Positions 33,439 to 45,480 of a DNA stretch of 64,000 bases are shown one piece after another. Each line of letters starts with the position of its first letter. Within the stretch, counting starts at the first letter, position 1. Origin of the DNA: Mytilus galloprovincialis. Lineage: Eukaryota > Mollusca > Bivalvia > Mytilida > Mytilidae. The notes beneath the pieces were generated by a model, which saw nothing but the letters and a program-made list of their open reading frames with translations, searched no databases and was not told the DNA's origin. A program made the translations under genes and the position numbers. Where the stretch lies: the NCBI RefSeq assembly GCF_965363235.1, contig NC_134848.1:58428181-58492180 (forward strand). Direction: 5' to 3'.

Positions 33439-35688
33439 AATTTCGTATTCAACAAGTCATTTCGATTTATTTCGATGATAAAAATTTAATTGGTCATCTT
33501 CAAATTTCCGAGTATTTTTCAAAACAAAATAGGAACCATTGGGTGAAAACATGTTGTATCTGTGAATTTAATTTTTCGGATTGCGTTTGCTTTTTTTCTG
33601 GCAGATTTTTTATGTTCATGTTTAATTCATAATTATGTGTTTCACAGCTTATTCGTAGTTTATTCATTGTATCATTTTGTATTTAAACCGACTATTTTTC
33701 TTGTTAGTTTTAGTCTCTTTTCTGTTTTTTGCCTGCAAATATTGGTCAAGTACACAATGTAGACAAGTTGGCACTATTCTACTTTAGTATTTTTATCAAA
33801 ACACAAAGAATAACTGTCGTAAAACATAATTCAAATAAAGGTAGTCTGGAATGAATGTTCGAACATTTATGACTGAGTTTTTTTAAAATAATATTTAAAA
33901 TGTCCTTGATTTTATTCACATAATATTGAAACTGTTCAAAAACTGGAACACATAATCAAAGTGTGTAAGATTAATTCTTCTAGTTTTACTAGTTTAAAAT
34001 AATCAAAAGTGAAATGGCAACGAAATCTAAAAAAATAAAAAGGAACAGAATAATTTCCGAAATAGTGTTTACTTAAGAAATAATTCATGGCAACCGTAGA
34101 TTTGTTTTCATTTAACCATGGGTTGGGTATTTATATTCGATTATTTTACCCTGAGCGTTAGCTATGTTAAATCTATGGCTGCTATTATTTCGATTCTAAA
34201 AGGACACATTCGGTAATTTTGTTAACAGGGAAATCCTTATACATACGATACTGTTTTGGCTGTTCCGTTTCACCCAATTTTGATAGTATTAGTAATATCA
34301 TATAAATCAATGATTATTTTTTTTAATCGCATTTTTCACTTATATATTTTCTTCCAATGTAATTTTATTCGTTCTGGGGCGTACAAGAAGCTTTAAAACT
34401 CCCTTTACTTACATTTAATTGTTTGTTTACGGAAACATATTTGTGACGTCACCTTGTTTCTTTGCCATGCCAAGACAATAACATAATTTCGCGGAATTTT
34501 CGTTTCATTAGATTTACCATGAAAAATAAATAGAAATGGACTGATTTGTTTGTTTGTTTTGCTGTAAAATAGAGTTAAATATATTGTATCTGAGTCTTGG
34601 CCTTCGTAAACTGGGGATTTTGATGTCGAAAATTCAGAATATCTGGCAGTATGAATAAGTTGGTCGTATCCCGGAACAGCCGTTTTTTGTGTATTATTAT
34701 TCATTTGAGCTAAAGCTAGATATGTCGTGATTATACCGGTTGACGATAATAGGTCGTCATATTAGAATTACAGATTTGGGATAGTATAGCCGCAGTTAGA
34801 TATTTATTCACAGTGCATAGATTTTTAGAATAGAAATTTTTCAAAAAAATTGAAAAGTGCAATTGTGTATGGCAAAATAAATATTAAATGAAAAGATCAT
34901 AGATATAGCTATAAAGATGGTACATATAACGAAAATCATGTAACGAAAAACATATTTATTTTTATAAATAAAATTTATTTTACTTGTAAATATATAAACG
35001 CATACCACTAAGAATCTAAAAACGTATATGAATTAGTTGAGTAGATATGTTTGTAGAAATATTAGGAACGTATTTCATTGAGAAGTGTTTTCAGTCTAAT
35101 AGTTTAACTTTCTGTTTGAATAGATGGCATCTCAATAATCGTTTAAGTTATTTAAACTTCTTAATTGGTACTTCGTTATTTATTTGTAATGAAAAGATGA
35201 ATATCAAAACAACCTTGTATTTATGTTTAGTTCAATACTACTCTTATATGAATGATATACCAAGAAATGATTAGGAAATTACCAGTGTCATTTCAAAATA
35301 TTTAATATCTTCTGACATAAGCAAGTAGATTTTTTTTTTAAATGTATAAACTTTAAAATATGATTTAATAGTTAAAACACTCCTCTGTATTTTGAACGCA
35401 ATTAAAATATTCTGTTACGACACTTAAACTGGACAATTAAATAAGTTTTCTTGTTCACGATTATATGACATAAATAGGCACATTTAATTTACGTTTCATA
35501 AAGTCTCACACGATGTATTAATAAAAGCATAAACAATTCATACATTTTTTAACATATAATACACTAAGCACACAATGTAAATCATGTTAATATAGACGTT
35601 TAGTAAGTAAAACATGACATGTTATACACAATAACAATCTCTATAAATAATACATGTTCTACTCCAATATTAAGTATATGCTGATGCG
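33439..35688. other. convergent intergenic region between the FReD and CARD genes
   Basis: 3' flanks of both genes. It contains one unassigned open frame (34405-34704, minus) and is otherwise unremarkable. Confidence 0.5.
34405..34704 (-). CDS. hypothetical ORF, 99 aa, unassigned
   Basis: It starts at an ATG with A at -3 and reads MNNNTQKTAVPGYDQLIHTA on through a Ser/Tyr-rich stretch. Composition is less AT-driven than the neighbouring chance ORFs, but no domain, signal peptide or splice partner was recognised. It may be a chance ORF or a single exon. Confidence 0.2.
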   Translation of the reverse strand: MNNNTQKTAVPGYDQLIHTARYSEFSTSKSPVYEGQDSDTIYLTLFYSKTNKQISPFLFIFHGKSNETKIPRNYVIVLAWQRNKVTSQICFRKQTIKCK

Positions 35689-36291
35689 TTATTTTTCAGT
35701 ATTAATCTCCTTTGCTTTAACTTTGTTTTTATTCTTTGTATAACTTTTATTTGACGTTACACGAACTTTTCGAAACTCTTCCATCATAAGTTTAAGCTGC
35801 TTATCAACATTGTCAAATTTGGAAGTTATTTGTTTATCAAAACCAACCAATCTCTCGTCCACACCGTCTAACTTTTGATTAAGGTGCTTCTCAACACCGT
35901 CCAGCTTTTGTCGCGTTTCGACACCTTCCTTTCGGATAACCTCTTGATGCGTTTGTATTTTACCCAATTTGTTCTTCAGTCTCATGATTTCTTTCTCTTT
36001 ATCTGCAATAAGCTGCTTTAGCTGTTTAATGTCATCTTCCAAATTATCAACTTGATTTTCTAAATAAAAGTTCATGTCTTCAACACGTTGAAGTTTTTCT
36101 AACTCCTCTTTGTGTTGCTCTAGTTCCTTCTCAAGTTGCAGACATTTCACCAAACTTTCCTTTCCGTTATCCACTGATTCGTCGTTACGGAATGACCGAT
36201 ATCGTCCAACGGTACTATCTTTTGAATCCAGAGAAACAGCGCCTGTACTACACTCACTTTGGTTTTCAGTTTGGTCGATTCTTATTTTCAC
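35689..36291 (-). CDS. coiled-coil terminal exon of the CARD gene
   Basis: It opens GTG AAA after the acceptor AACTAG, so the first codon is Val inside the protein and not a start. It encodes 200 residues of mostly heptad-rich, charged helix, then a stop. Confidence 0.8.
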   Translation of the reverse strand: MKIRIDQTENQSECSTGAVSLDSKDSTVGRYRSFRNDESVDNGKESLVKCLQLEKELEQHKEELEKLQRVEDMNFYLENQVDNLEDDIKQLKQLIADKEKEIMRLKNKLGKIQTHQEVIRKEGVETRQKLDGVEKHLNQKLDGVDERLVGFDKQITSKFDNVDKQLKLMMEEFRKVRVTSNKSYTKNKNKVKAKEINTEK

Positions 36292-38571
36292 CTAGTTGAA
36301 ATAAAAATTAGCTAAATTGTAAAATTTACTAGTTCTAAACTTATATTGAGAAATAAATTCTATAAAGTAATCAATGACATCTGCAGTTTATGGATATTTT
36401 GACCGGACATCTAACAATAACTATATTACTTTGAGTAATTCAACAGATATAGATCAATTGACTTTTGATTGAATCATTTATTCATGTTCTTTCTTCTCCA
36501 TGACACAGCATATTGTTCATGTCAAGAGGTTAATTCAAGTAAAATTGGCATGAAAATATGGATGTTGTGTTTTGCGTTAAAAAATATGGAACTAGGTATA
36601 AGTCAGGAGTGTATCTTCCTAATATTAAGGTCTGACTTTTAACCCGGCTTTGGTTATACTTTTTTGTCCTTTTTTGTGTGTAGATCTTCATCTTTTAAAT
36701 AAGCTTTGGTTTTTCGAATACTTTGGCCTCGACCATCACTGAAATGACATTAATTGTCGAAATGCACATCTTGTGCAGAACATTCCGGTACCGTCAATGT
36801 TACTAATTTAAGTTAATATTATTCATGTTAAGAAAACAATCAAAGCATGCAACATATCCCACTGAACAGCTAACAAAACGACATTTTATCCGAGAAAGTT
36901 TGCCCTTCAGCAAGTCAAGCTTATGACTTGTCAATGGTTTTGCATCGGTTTGAAATGTGATATCTTACCTAATGAAACAGAAACTAAACGACTCATATAT
37001 CTTGCAGAAACATAGTTATACAAGTATATTTTAATTATGTTCACATGTAGTTACGAACTTTCTCTTTTCTCCATAATGAAAATTCACAAAACAATAGCTA
37101 TCGATATTACCTTAGCACTTGGATCAGAGGCTTCGTCAATATTTCTTTCTGTTGTCTTCTGAGCTCGTTGATAACCTAAATGATTAGAAAATTTTAGTTC
37201 CGAAGACTACAAACTATATCATATACTAAGTTAAATGTTATGTTGAAAGAAAATGTAATTCGTCGCTTTAACTATTTGAAAATCACATTTTAAGAAGAAT
37301 TGGTGTCTTTCTTTGGTTAACGTGTACTAAATACAAAAATAAATACTGTTATAAAAGGTGTAAAAAGATATGATTTTATCGGTGATATCAATAATTAATT
37401 TGTAATGTATTAAACATATTGAATCATTGAATATTTGTTGCTTAATACCAAGTTGCAAATATTTCATTTTTGTTCGGGACAAGAGCAAATGAGTAATGCT
37501 AACAGTATATGTATATTCTATGATAGAAACCTTCCGAGATGAATATTAGGAAATTGAGGATATATTTGATAGGGATATCAATTTGGATTGCAATAGGCCA
37601 CCTATGGACCCCAAAAAAGTTGTTGCAAGTTTTCTCACTGTTTAAACAGCTTGGCACCTACGTTAAATTTACACGAGGCATGGAATTTATCGTCCCTATA
37701 TTGAACTGACGTGGATGCGTACATTAACATCTCCTTACAACATAAAGGAAGCCTTTTTTAGGAAAGGATTTGAATGTCGGTTGGATGAAGACCGGACGTG
37801 ACCTTATTAATATTTTCCAGTCACCTTCTGGGGGTTTCTAAATATCTGCTCCGTGAACTTTGGCAGTCGTTCCGTAAGAGATAAAAAAAAATACAACAAC
37901 AAAAAGGAATAATATAAGATGAATATAATTCGTTATCAGGATTATAATTTAGTACGCCACACGCACGTTTCGTCTACTTAAGACTCATCAGTGACGCTCA
38001 AATCAAAATATTTATAAACCCAGACAAGTACAAGGTTGAAGACCACTGAGGATCCAAAATTCCAAAAAGTTGTGCCAAATACGGCTTAAGTTATCTATGC
38101 CTTGGATAAGAAAATCTATATAAATGATATTCATGTCAACACCGAAGTGTTGACTACAAGGCTGGTGATACCCTCGGCGACGAAACGTCCACCAGCAGTG
38201 GCATCGACCCAGTGGTGTAAATAGTTATCAAAGGTACCAGGATTATAATTTTACATACCTGACGTTATCGGTGTAATTGATAATTCAATGGCTGTGCTTT
38301 TCAACATGTTCGCTACATGACTATTTCCAGTAACTCTAAAAGCATGTAGCAAATCTGCAAACGAGGATCCTCCGCGCTTACAAATAATGCGGATAAACCA
38401 ATCACAGCACTCATCAACAGATTTCTTTGACATGATGCTGTCTTTTTCATCCATATAGATATGTCCTTTCTCTATCATGATATCTATTGTTCTGCTTAGC
38501 TGTGGTAACGTAATATTATCCTTAATATATATCAGATTACTCATCAATTTGGAAATGTAAATCTTCTCCAT
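35689..38571 (-). CDS. CARD and coiled-coil protein, 326 aa, 3 exons
   Basis: Exons 38571-38259, 37175-37111 and 36291-35689; phases 1 and 0 fit at both joins and all borders are GT/AG. Residues about 5-100 look like a caspase recruitment domain: helices with LMSNLIYIKDNITLPQLSRT, MIEKGHIYMDEKDSIMSKKS, a WFIRIICKRGGSSFADLLHA face and a last helix around HVANMLK. Residues about 171-240 form a continuous charged coiled coil, and about 253-300 a second helical part with repeated QKLDGV/KFDNVDKQ units. The tail is Lys-rich. No signal peptide or membrane segment, so probably cytosolic. CARDs recruit partners by CARD-CARD contact and coiled coils oligomerise, so a signalling adaptor is likely (inference). 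The closest vertebrate counterpart cannot be named by eye. Confidence 0.8.
36690..36800 (+). repeat. dispersed repeat fragment
   Basis: TTTCGAATACTTTGGCCTCG, CATCACTGAAATGACATTAA and TTGTCGAAATGCACATCTTG form a recurring mussel-type repeat related to 40165-40345. Confidence 0.45.
37111..37175 (-). CDS. small linker exon of the CARD gene
   Basis: Sixty-five nt between TTTAG and GTAAT, adding YQRAQKTTERNIDEASDPSA then K. Phase 1 in, 0 out. It has no similarity of its own; it is supported by its borders and phases. Confidence 0.65.
37930..38252 (+). repeat. two dispersed repeats abutting the CARD exon 1 donor
   Basis: A copy of the 32627 family (37935-38115) is followed by a stretch (38128-38220: ACACCGAAGTGTTGACTACA, GATACCCTCGGCGACGAAAC) that reappears inverted at 40265-40345. 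A final partial ATCAAAGGTACCAGGATTAT begins at 38227 and ends about 5 bases from the donor. Confidence 0.75.
38259..38571 (-). CDS. CARD exon
   Basis: It encodes all of the CARD (104 residues) and ends TCAG|GTATGT in phase 1. The intron begins inside or next to a dispersed repeat (37930-38252). An ATG at 38571 with G at +4 is the only candidate start in the exon's N-terminal part. Confidence 0.82.
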
Positions 38572-38623
38572 TACGGATTTTGGGTTAGTCTCTTACTGTA
38601 TTAACTAACAATAAGACACTATC

Positions 38624-38631
38624 GTTTATAG
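38624..38631 (-). promoter_or_regulatory. possible TATA box of the CARD gene
   Basis: CTATAAAC on the minus strand lies 53 bases upstream of the ATG. Short AT-rich matches are common here, so this is weak. Confidence 0.25.
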
Positions 38632-39439
38632 ACAAGTTTGGCTTTTTATTTGGATAATTGTTTCGCCTTTTCACCGATCATTATTTGTATGCATTTCAAT
38701 AAATGTATTGAAAATCTTTTTATTTCGGGACAATTTTTAACATAATACGCATTAATTAAAAGGATTTAACTATAATAGGCCATATACGGTTTAAAGATAA
38801 TGAACATAAAGGACATTTAAAAAATAAGTATTAATGTTGATCGTTTTACTTGAATAGCCACTCATTTATGTCTATGGACTAGTTCATTATTATTGCGGTG
38901 TTGCTTCTTCTGTAATATGAGGTTTTTTTTTATACTGGTTCAAACTTTTTGGGTTCACTTAAACACCAAGGGGATATTTCATGCATATATGTGACTGTAA
39001 TAATTCATATAACGATTGAATAAGATGTTTTGGATGGTAACGAATGATTGTTTTTTGCTTCTAGTGACACTACAAAGAATAGGTATGCACTGCAAATTGG
39101 TTATTGTAGGTAAACAGGATCATGAAATAAAATGTTCGGAACATTGACATCAAATTAAAAATTCCATTCCGACTACATCCGTTGCATACGGGTGCATTTC
39201 AAAAATAGGAATCGACGGGTATGGTTATTTCAATTAATATGACCCTTTTTATCGCCTTTTTTCGTATTCATATGATAACGATTTCGTTCTAGGGCTAGTG
39301 ACAAACAGCAGTACACAAAAGAAAAAACATATTTGGATTGAAACTCCCACAGGAAGAGTGTTTGATTTGATCATTCTTTGATGTTTCTTTTCGTTATATA
39401 GCTACTCACGTCTTTATATATTTATATTCCTCGCATTTG
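38632..39439. other. intergenic, nothing recognised
   Basis: AT-rich, no gene or repeat recognised. Confidence 0.4.
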
Positions 39440-39660
39440 AAATGTATCAAGTAAAATAACAAAATAAAAACGCACTACGATGAAAATTGAAAACGGAAAG
39501 TCCGTAATCAAATGACAAACGCTCAAACACACCAAATGAGTAACAACTGTCATACTCATAACTTGGTACGGGTACTTTCTTATGTAAAATATGGTGGATT
39601 AAACCTAACCTAGTTTTATAGTTAACTAAACCTCTCACTTAGATGACATTCGTATAAAAT
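39440..39660 (+). repeat. dispersed repeat (family with 22205)
   Basis: AACGGAAAGTCCGTAATCAA, ATATGGTGGATTAAACC and AAACCTCTCACTTAGATGAC match the copy at 22205-22510 in order. Confidence 0.75.
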
Positions 39661-40164
39661 TTCATGTATTGTTTATGGTCTCTTATGACAGAAAATAAAA
39701 AAAATTACATCGGACAAAATTTTAAGCCTCATTTTAACGATACAAATAAAAGAATTCGATATTTGTTGGAAATCTTACATCACATGTTTCAAAGGCTGAC
39801 TTACGGACACTGTCCTTGTACGGTTAACAGAACAAAAAGAAGTTATATATCGCGATATTTTTTTTTCTCCGTTAAATATGTTTTCGATGTTTGCTCATTG
39901 TCAACAACATTTTATGGAAAAAAACTGTGAAAAGTAAGATTTTATCACAGTTTGAAATGTCAAGCTTAAAAACTGCTATTCAAATGTCTGTAGTATCATA
40001 CCTGTAATCAGCACTTCGGTACTGGCAAGTAAAATGAATATTGAATCATTAAGAATTGCTGTAACAGTTTTTTTAATTTCAATTTAAGAAATATATGTGG
40101 CTCTCGCAAAGCCCTGATTCATTTGTATGACTTTAGTTATACTATCTGTCCGTTTAAGTTTATA

Positions 40165-40345
40165 ACTCTTCATGCTATTGGTGCTTTTAATAAATTTTTG
40201 GATTTTCAAATATTTTTGACTGGCCCAAATACAAAATTTGTATCCTGGTAACTATGATGAGTTTATTTACAACCACTGGATCGATGCCACTGCTGGTTAA
40301 TATTTTGTTCCCCGAGGGTTTCACTAGCCCAGTGGTCAGCACTTA
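40165..40345 (+). repeat. dispersed repeat directly upstream of the RT fragment
   Basis: GCTATTGGTGCTTTTAATAA then CTGGATCGATGCCACTGCTG and CCGAGGGTTTCACTAGCCCA. The second half is the inverse of 38141-38215. It ends where RT similarity begins. Confidence 0.65.
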
Positions 40346-41395
40346 TAAGGATCACTCTGATTCGAACAAAAAATTCTCTGAAACTGATATCATCAAGATG
40401 TTTGATTTCTTGATTGAAAACATATTTGTTACGTTCGGAGGACGTGTTTTTCAACAGACTGTCGGCATTCCAATGGGAACAAACTGTGCCCCTCTACTTG
40501 CCGACTTTTTTCTTTATTATTATGAGGGTTACTTCATGCAGGAAATTCTTAGGAAGAAAGATAAGAAATTAGCAATATCCTTTAACTCTACTGTTCGCTA
40601 TAAAGATGATGTTCTTTCACTAAATAATTCAAAATTTGGTGACTATGTGGAACGCATCTTTCCAATCGAGCTAGAGATAAAGGATACTACAGATACAGTT
40701 AAGTCGGCCTCATATCTTGACTTACATCTAGAAATTGACAATGAGGGTCGGTTGAAAACAAAACTTTACGACAAAAGAGATGATTTCAGCTTTCCAATTG
40801 TGAACTTTCCATTTCTAAGTAACAACATTCCAGCAGCACCTGTATACGGGGTATATATCTCCCAATTGATGCGATATTCCCGTGCTTGCATTTTCTATCA
40901 TGATTTTCTTGATAGAGGGTTGCTGCTCACAAGGAAGCTATTAAACCAAGAGTTCCAAATGGTGAAGTTGAAATCATCCCTTCGTAAATTTTACGGACGC
41001 CATCACGAGTTGGTTGACCGTTATGGAATAACCGTTTCACAAATGATATCGGATATGTTCCTTACGTCGTAACTACAATCCCCTTACCTTTCATGAATGT
41101 GACCTACCGAATTAGACTATTTACCGGATTTGTTATCACATAAGCAACACGACGGGTGCCACATGTGGAGCAGGATCTGCTTACCCTTCCGGAGCACCTG
41201 AGATCACCCCTAGTTTTTTGGTGGGGTTCGTGTTGTTTATTCTTTAGTTTTCTATGTTGTGTCGTGTGTGCTGTTGTTTATTTGTCTTTTTCAATTTTAT
41301 CCATGGCGTTGTCAGTTTGTTTTAGATTTATGAGTTTGACTGTCCCTTTGGTATCTTTCGTCCCTCTTTTATATGTTGACATGAATTATCAATGA
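40346..41395 (+). pseudogene. RT element family 1, copy 1: 5'-truncated reverse transcriptase and 3' tail
   Basis: The open frame 40254-41072 contains RT only from about 40350 (HSDSNKKFSETDIIKMFDFL). Upstream codons are repeat sequence. Motif B (GIPMGTNCAPLLADFFLYYY) is intact; the catalytic box reads YKDD where copy 2 has YIDD. Motif A is missing through truncation. The tail to about 41395 has GGGTGCCACATGTGGAGCAG and ends TTTGGTATCTTTCGTCCCTC. It resembles Penelope-like RTs but no GIY-YIG follows. Confidence 0.8.
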
Positions 41396-41544
41396 TACAG
41401 TCATGATTATAATTTAACAATTTACAAAACTTTGAACTTTAGAAATACTCAGGCATGTCTACATCAGGATAGATGACCGTAGCTGCATTTGTCAATTTTT
41501 TTTCTGAATTTTTCATTATATTTGTACATTACTTTTTTACTTTT

Positions 41545-41630
41545 GTTCGAACATCACTGATGAGTCTTTTGTAGATGAAACACACGTCCGGCACAAATAC
41601 AAAATTAAAATCCTGATATCTATGATGGGT
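41545..41630 (-). repeat. dispersed repeat fragment (32627 family, reversed)
   Basis: CATCACTGATGAGTCTTTTG and CACACGTCCGGC are the reverse of the GACTCATCAGTGACGC / GCCAGACGCG... part. Confidence 0.55.
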
Positions 41631-42227
41631 TTAATGGTTTTAATGGTATCACTCATATTAGTTTTGAAGATAAAAAAACATGTGGAAAAAATAAAAATAA
41701 ACTGAAATAGTCCAAAAACTATATTGAGGATTTTAATATTACATGACTCAAATAAGTTAATTCCAACTGATCATATTTGTCGCATGGTAATTGTTTGGGG
41801 ATCTTTTTTTTTATATATATATTTTTTTTTATTGACCAATTATGAGAAAAACATACTGTTACATGACCGATACCGAAGATAACAGATTAATAATGTTAGT
41901 CGAACGAATCATACGGGAAAAAAATATTAAAAATGTTAGATAAAGGACAATATACATTTACAAAGCAAGGGATGTAACAGGAAATTAAAAAAAAAGACTA
42001 CACCATTGGTGTCGATCAGATGTGGAAACGCTCTTTTAAACTGTTATTTTCTTAAATTAATAAACTGTAACACTAGTGCTATTGATCAACTGGCTCTTAG
42101 TTAGATAGAAGGTTCCGCGCTCAAAAAAGTACTTTACCCAGCGATATTCCATATGTGCCTGTCTTAAAAGGACATAATCCACGACATATTAAAAACAAAA
42201 TATAATGTCAATCTAAGATAAATAGTA

Positions 42228-42310
42228 ATCAAAGGTATCAGGTTTATAATTTAATACGCAAAACGCGAGTTTCGTCTACACAAAACTCATCTGTGACGCT
42301 CAGATAAAAT
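42228..42310 (+). repeat. dispersed repeat fragment (32627 family)
   Basis: AATCAAAGGTATCAGGTTTA and GCGAGTTTCGTCTACACAAA then CATCTGTGACGCTCAG. Truncated after about 80 bases. Confidence 0.7.
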
Positions 42311-43987
42311 TGTAAGATTTAAGTGAAATAGTGAAATTATAATAAGCACTTTTAATCATAGATGGTTACACGGTAATAGCTATTCTCATTAGCCTAAGCC
42401 GTTCGGTTCTAGCGAAGTCTGTCTTTCCATAGACTGGTTAGGTTCCTCATACTTCGCTTTCATATTTTAAATATTATGCAATGAATTTCATTCAAATTAA
42501 CAACACAATTCTGTAATGCAGTGTCATTCTTAAAGATGCAAACTGTAAGTTTATAATAACTTAAAAACATTGTTATGATAGTTATTTTGGAAGGAATTAT
42601 AAACAAACAACACATTGAAATATACAATTAACAGTTAGTCCTGCATTACCATGATGCATATATATAAAAGAAGATGTGGTATAATTGCCAATGAGACAAC
42701 TATCCACAAGAAACATGCTTGTACTGACCTAATGTGTTTGAATATTTCACTATCTTTTAAGGAACACACATACATAATCCACAATGAGTATACATTTAAT
42801 AACATTTATTGTATTTGTATCTCACCTGGTCAAATATCGCAAAGCAGGTTACTTGCGCGGTTGTAAATTTCGCGATTTTCATTGAAAAAGGTATACGAAA
42901 TATTTTGGCGATTATTGTTTTGGCATACTTTAAATTGTATCAATACCTTTAAATTTGCATGTGCATTTTTAAGATGGAGGAATTTGTTTTGGCGATTTTG
43001 TTCTATCCACGAAAATAAGCAAAATTTTACACCCTTCGAAAAATAACCCGATATACGGTAGTTTTGATACTTTCCAATATAACTGATAAAGGGGCATTCC
43101 CGAAATGTCTGTGTTATATACTTTCCTAGTTTGTCTACTTATATGATAATATTGTTGTATGCTCTAAAAATATTTAAATGCATCAGTATCTTTCGAAAGT
43201 TATATCTTAAAAAAACCCGAAAGACGGAGAAACATCTTTACAGTTGTTGTAAATAATTATGGGTTTGTGGATGGTTTATTCATTTCTAGCACACTATAAG
43301 ATATTAAATATTTTGGTTGAATTGAACTGAAACTAGATATTACATACATTTTACTTTAAGTCTTAATTAGAATAATGATGTTTGAAGAGGCTATTCAGAA
43401 AAAAAAAACATCAAAACTAAATCATCACGACTGAAAGAATAGGTTTCTAGAAAATAATCGACTTCTGATGTTCACAGAGGGTTGGGGTATATGTTGCAAT
43501 ATAATGCGAGTCTTTGATATGTCTCAACGATTGAGAGAAAGTGTGAGATTCTATTTTGACAAATATAGTTGCATTATACAAAGGCAAAGTATATGTACCA
43601 CTAAAGAATTATTGAAAATAATAATACTTTTTTCAAATTCTTTTTATTTTTTAAAAGTCGACAAACTGTTCAAAGCTTCTATAATATTATCATCGTGCAA
43701 TAATACCCAAATAAAGAATGTAAATTCTTCTCTCTAAGATTGTTCTTGCAATTGTCTGTTCTCAAACGGCACATGCATTATTTCGGTCTTTACAAATTCG
43801 GACTGTAACAACTATAAAAGAAATCTTGCTTCTAGTTCACTTCAATTAATCCATCGCTGCTTAATGTTTCCATATTTGCACTACAAAAGTCTATTCTAAT
43901 CGCATCAAATGCCCAGGAATAAGATCCAAATAAAATAGTATTACTTCGTGAAATTGGTTATACGCTCAATATGCAATGAGCTCTTAT
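42311..43987. other. intergenic, with one RT 3'-end fragment
   Basis: AGAAGATGTGGTATAATTGC at 42670 is a short copy (42665-42715) of the family-3 3' end. No gene recognised otherwise. Confidence 0.5.
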
Positions 43988-44368
43988 TCAAGAATAATCT
44001 TCGTTCAGGTCAAAGCTGTCCCATATCATTTTAGCAGTTACTTTGCTCTTCTTCGCATCTACTGTTATAAGAAGTCCTTGTTTTTTTAAAACTTGTATTG
44101 TTGATTTGCATCTCGAATGCATTGCATACATTAACGCTGTCCGCCCCTCGTTGTCTTTTGCATTAATATTAGCGTTGTTTTCTAGAAGTGTTGAAATAAT
44201 CTCAATCTTCTCATTGATGTCCTGATCACGTACTTTCAATTTACAGGCCAGCATTAATGGTGTTATTCCTGTATCAGTACAGAAATTAACTTCATGGCCG
44301 CCATATATCAAGATTTTGGCCAACTTAAACATCCCTGATTCCAATGCTGACATCAGCTTACTTTCCAT
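43988..44368 (-). CDS. ankyrin-repeat protein, ANKRD34-like, 126 aa or a terminal exon
   Basis: It reads MESKLMSALESGMFKLAKIL then two clear ankyrin repeats (TGITPLMLACKLK..., NANINAKDNEGRTALMYAMH). The mix of SALESG..LAKILIYGG and GxTPLMLACK with a long inter-repeat insertion recalls the N-terminal region of ANKRD34 proteins; that assignment is from memory. The frame stays open upstream past 44392 (MMIYFKSR and CEYRSSL), with an AG at about 44409, so this could be the last exon of a longer gene. ANK repeats mediate protein binding; no catalytic domain. Ends NEDYS and a stop. Confidence 0.65.
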   Translation of the reverse strand: MESKLMSALESGMFKLAKILIYGGHEVNFCTDTGITPLMLACKLKVRDQDINEKIEIISTLLENNANINAKDNEGRTALMYAMHSRCKSTIQVLKKQGLLITVDAKKSKVTAKMIWDSFDLNEDYS

Positions 44369-44749
44369 TCTCGATTTGAAGTAAATCATCAAGCTTGATC
44401 TGTATTCACAAATGTATATGACCTTAATACAAGAAGACTACTGTTTCTCTATGCTTTATAGTCTTTTAAAATGTGTTAATTGATAAGCAAACATACGATG
44501 ATGGTTGATTGGTCAACGGCATTTACTGTATTGATGTAGCAAACATACAAGAACTTGTTATCACAGGAAATCGCAAAAAATGCCTCAGTACTATCTCTGA
44601 TTCAACATAGCCTACTTTTTTGAAATGATCAAATATAACATCTTATTCGATAGGTTAAAACATGTGACTCATTATAAAAATGATGATAATAATAAAGAAA
44701 GTAAAAGCAACTATCAAGGTTTAAGCGAGGTTGCTGCAAATCAGCTTAT

Positions 44750-45190
44750 AAAAAGGGACGTGGTATGATTGTGAATGAGACAAATATCCATCAAAGTTCA
44801 AATGAAGTGGATATAAACAATAGAAGGTACAAGTACATCCTTTAAAAATGAAAATAACCAATACTTTATGGTAGGATGAAAAAAAAACCGACATGAAAAA
44901 TAAGAAACAATTTTTGATTGATGAAATTAACAGCTTAATTTAAAAACAATTCAATTTACGAAAAAAACATATGACAGAGATAAACCAACGACAACCACTG
45001 AACTATTGGCTCCTGGCTTGGGACAGGCACATCAAGAATATGGCGGGTTTCAACATGTTTGTGAGTGCTCAACCCAACCCCAAACCTAATCGTGGTATAA
45101 TAGTTCAACATAAGAAAATCTATCAAATACAGTTTAAAAAGGCTTTACTTATCATAAGAACACAACAAGGAATACAACTAACAAAAACAC
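44750..45190 (-). mobile_element. RT-element 3' end (family 3), degraded
   Basis: GACGTGGTATGATTGTGAAT at one end, CAACGACAACCACTGAACTA and GGCTCCTGGCTTGGGACAGG, then GTGGTATAATAGTTCAACAT, in the same order as 15428-15850. A 93-codon open frame in it is spurious. Confidence 0.65.
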
Positions 45191-45334
45191 AAGGTGAACC
45201 TAACGGATACACCCAAACAACAATAAAAAAAAAACACCAAGTAAAGACCTGAGAGTCTTCGCAGTTATTGACAGCTAGTTCAAAGTCAATAATAAGTTAT
45301 AAGAAATATCTAACTTTTACCATATTTGATATGT

Positions 45335-45480
45335 CAGACATCCCTTTCGTCTACATCAGACTGAACATGAGTCATTCAACAGAACAGTATAAAGACAATA
45401 ACCAATCATGAATTTGAACAGCATTGAACACCAATAATTTCATAAAGTGATTTAAAATATGAAAGAAATGTATTAGGGAC
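45335..45480 (+). repeat. degraded dispersed repeat (32627 family)
   Basis: CAGACATCCCTTTCGTCTAC, a GAACAGCATTGAACACC analogue and CATAAAGTGATTTAA in register with the reference copy. Confidence 0.4.

Noticed and set aside
41156..41395. 79-aa ORF MPHVEQDLLTLPEHL with membrane-like tail, also at 56024
   Set aside because: Part of the untranslated tail of RT family 1. The frame is not open in the tail copy at 48027, so it is not a conserved protein.
43468..43737. 89-aa ORF on the plus strand
   Set aside because: AT-driven composition, no domain, no splice partner seen.
44971..45252. 93-aa ORF
   Set aside because: Falls entirely in a decayed RT-element 3' end.
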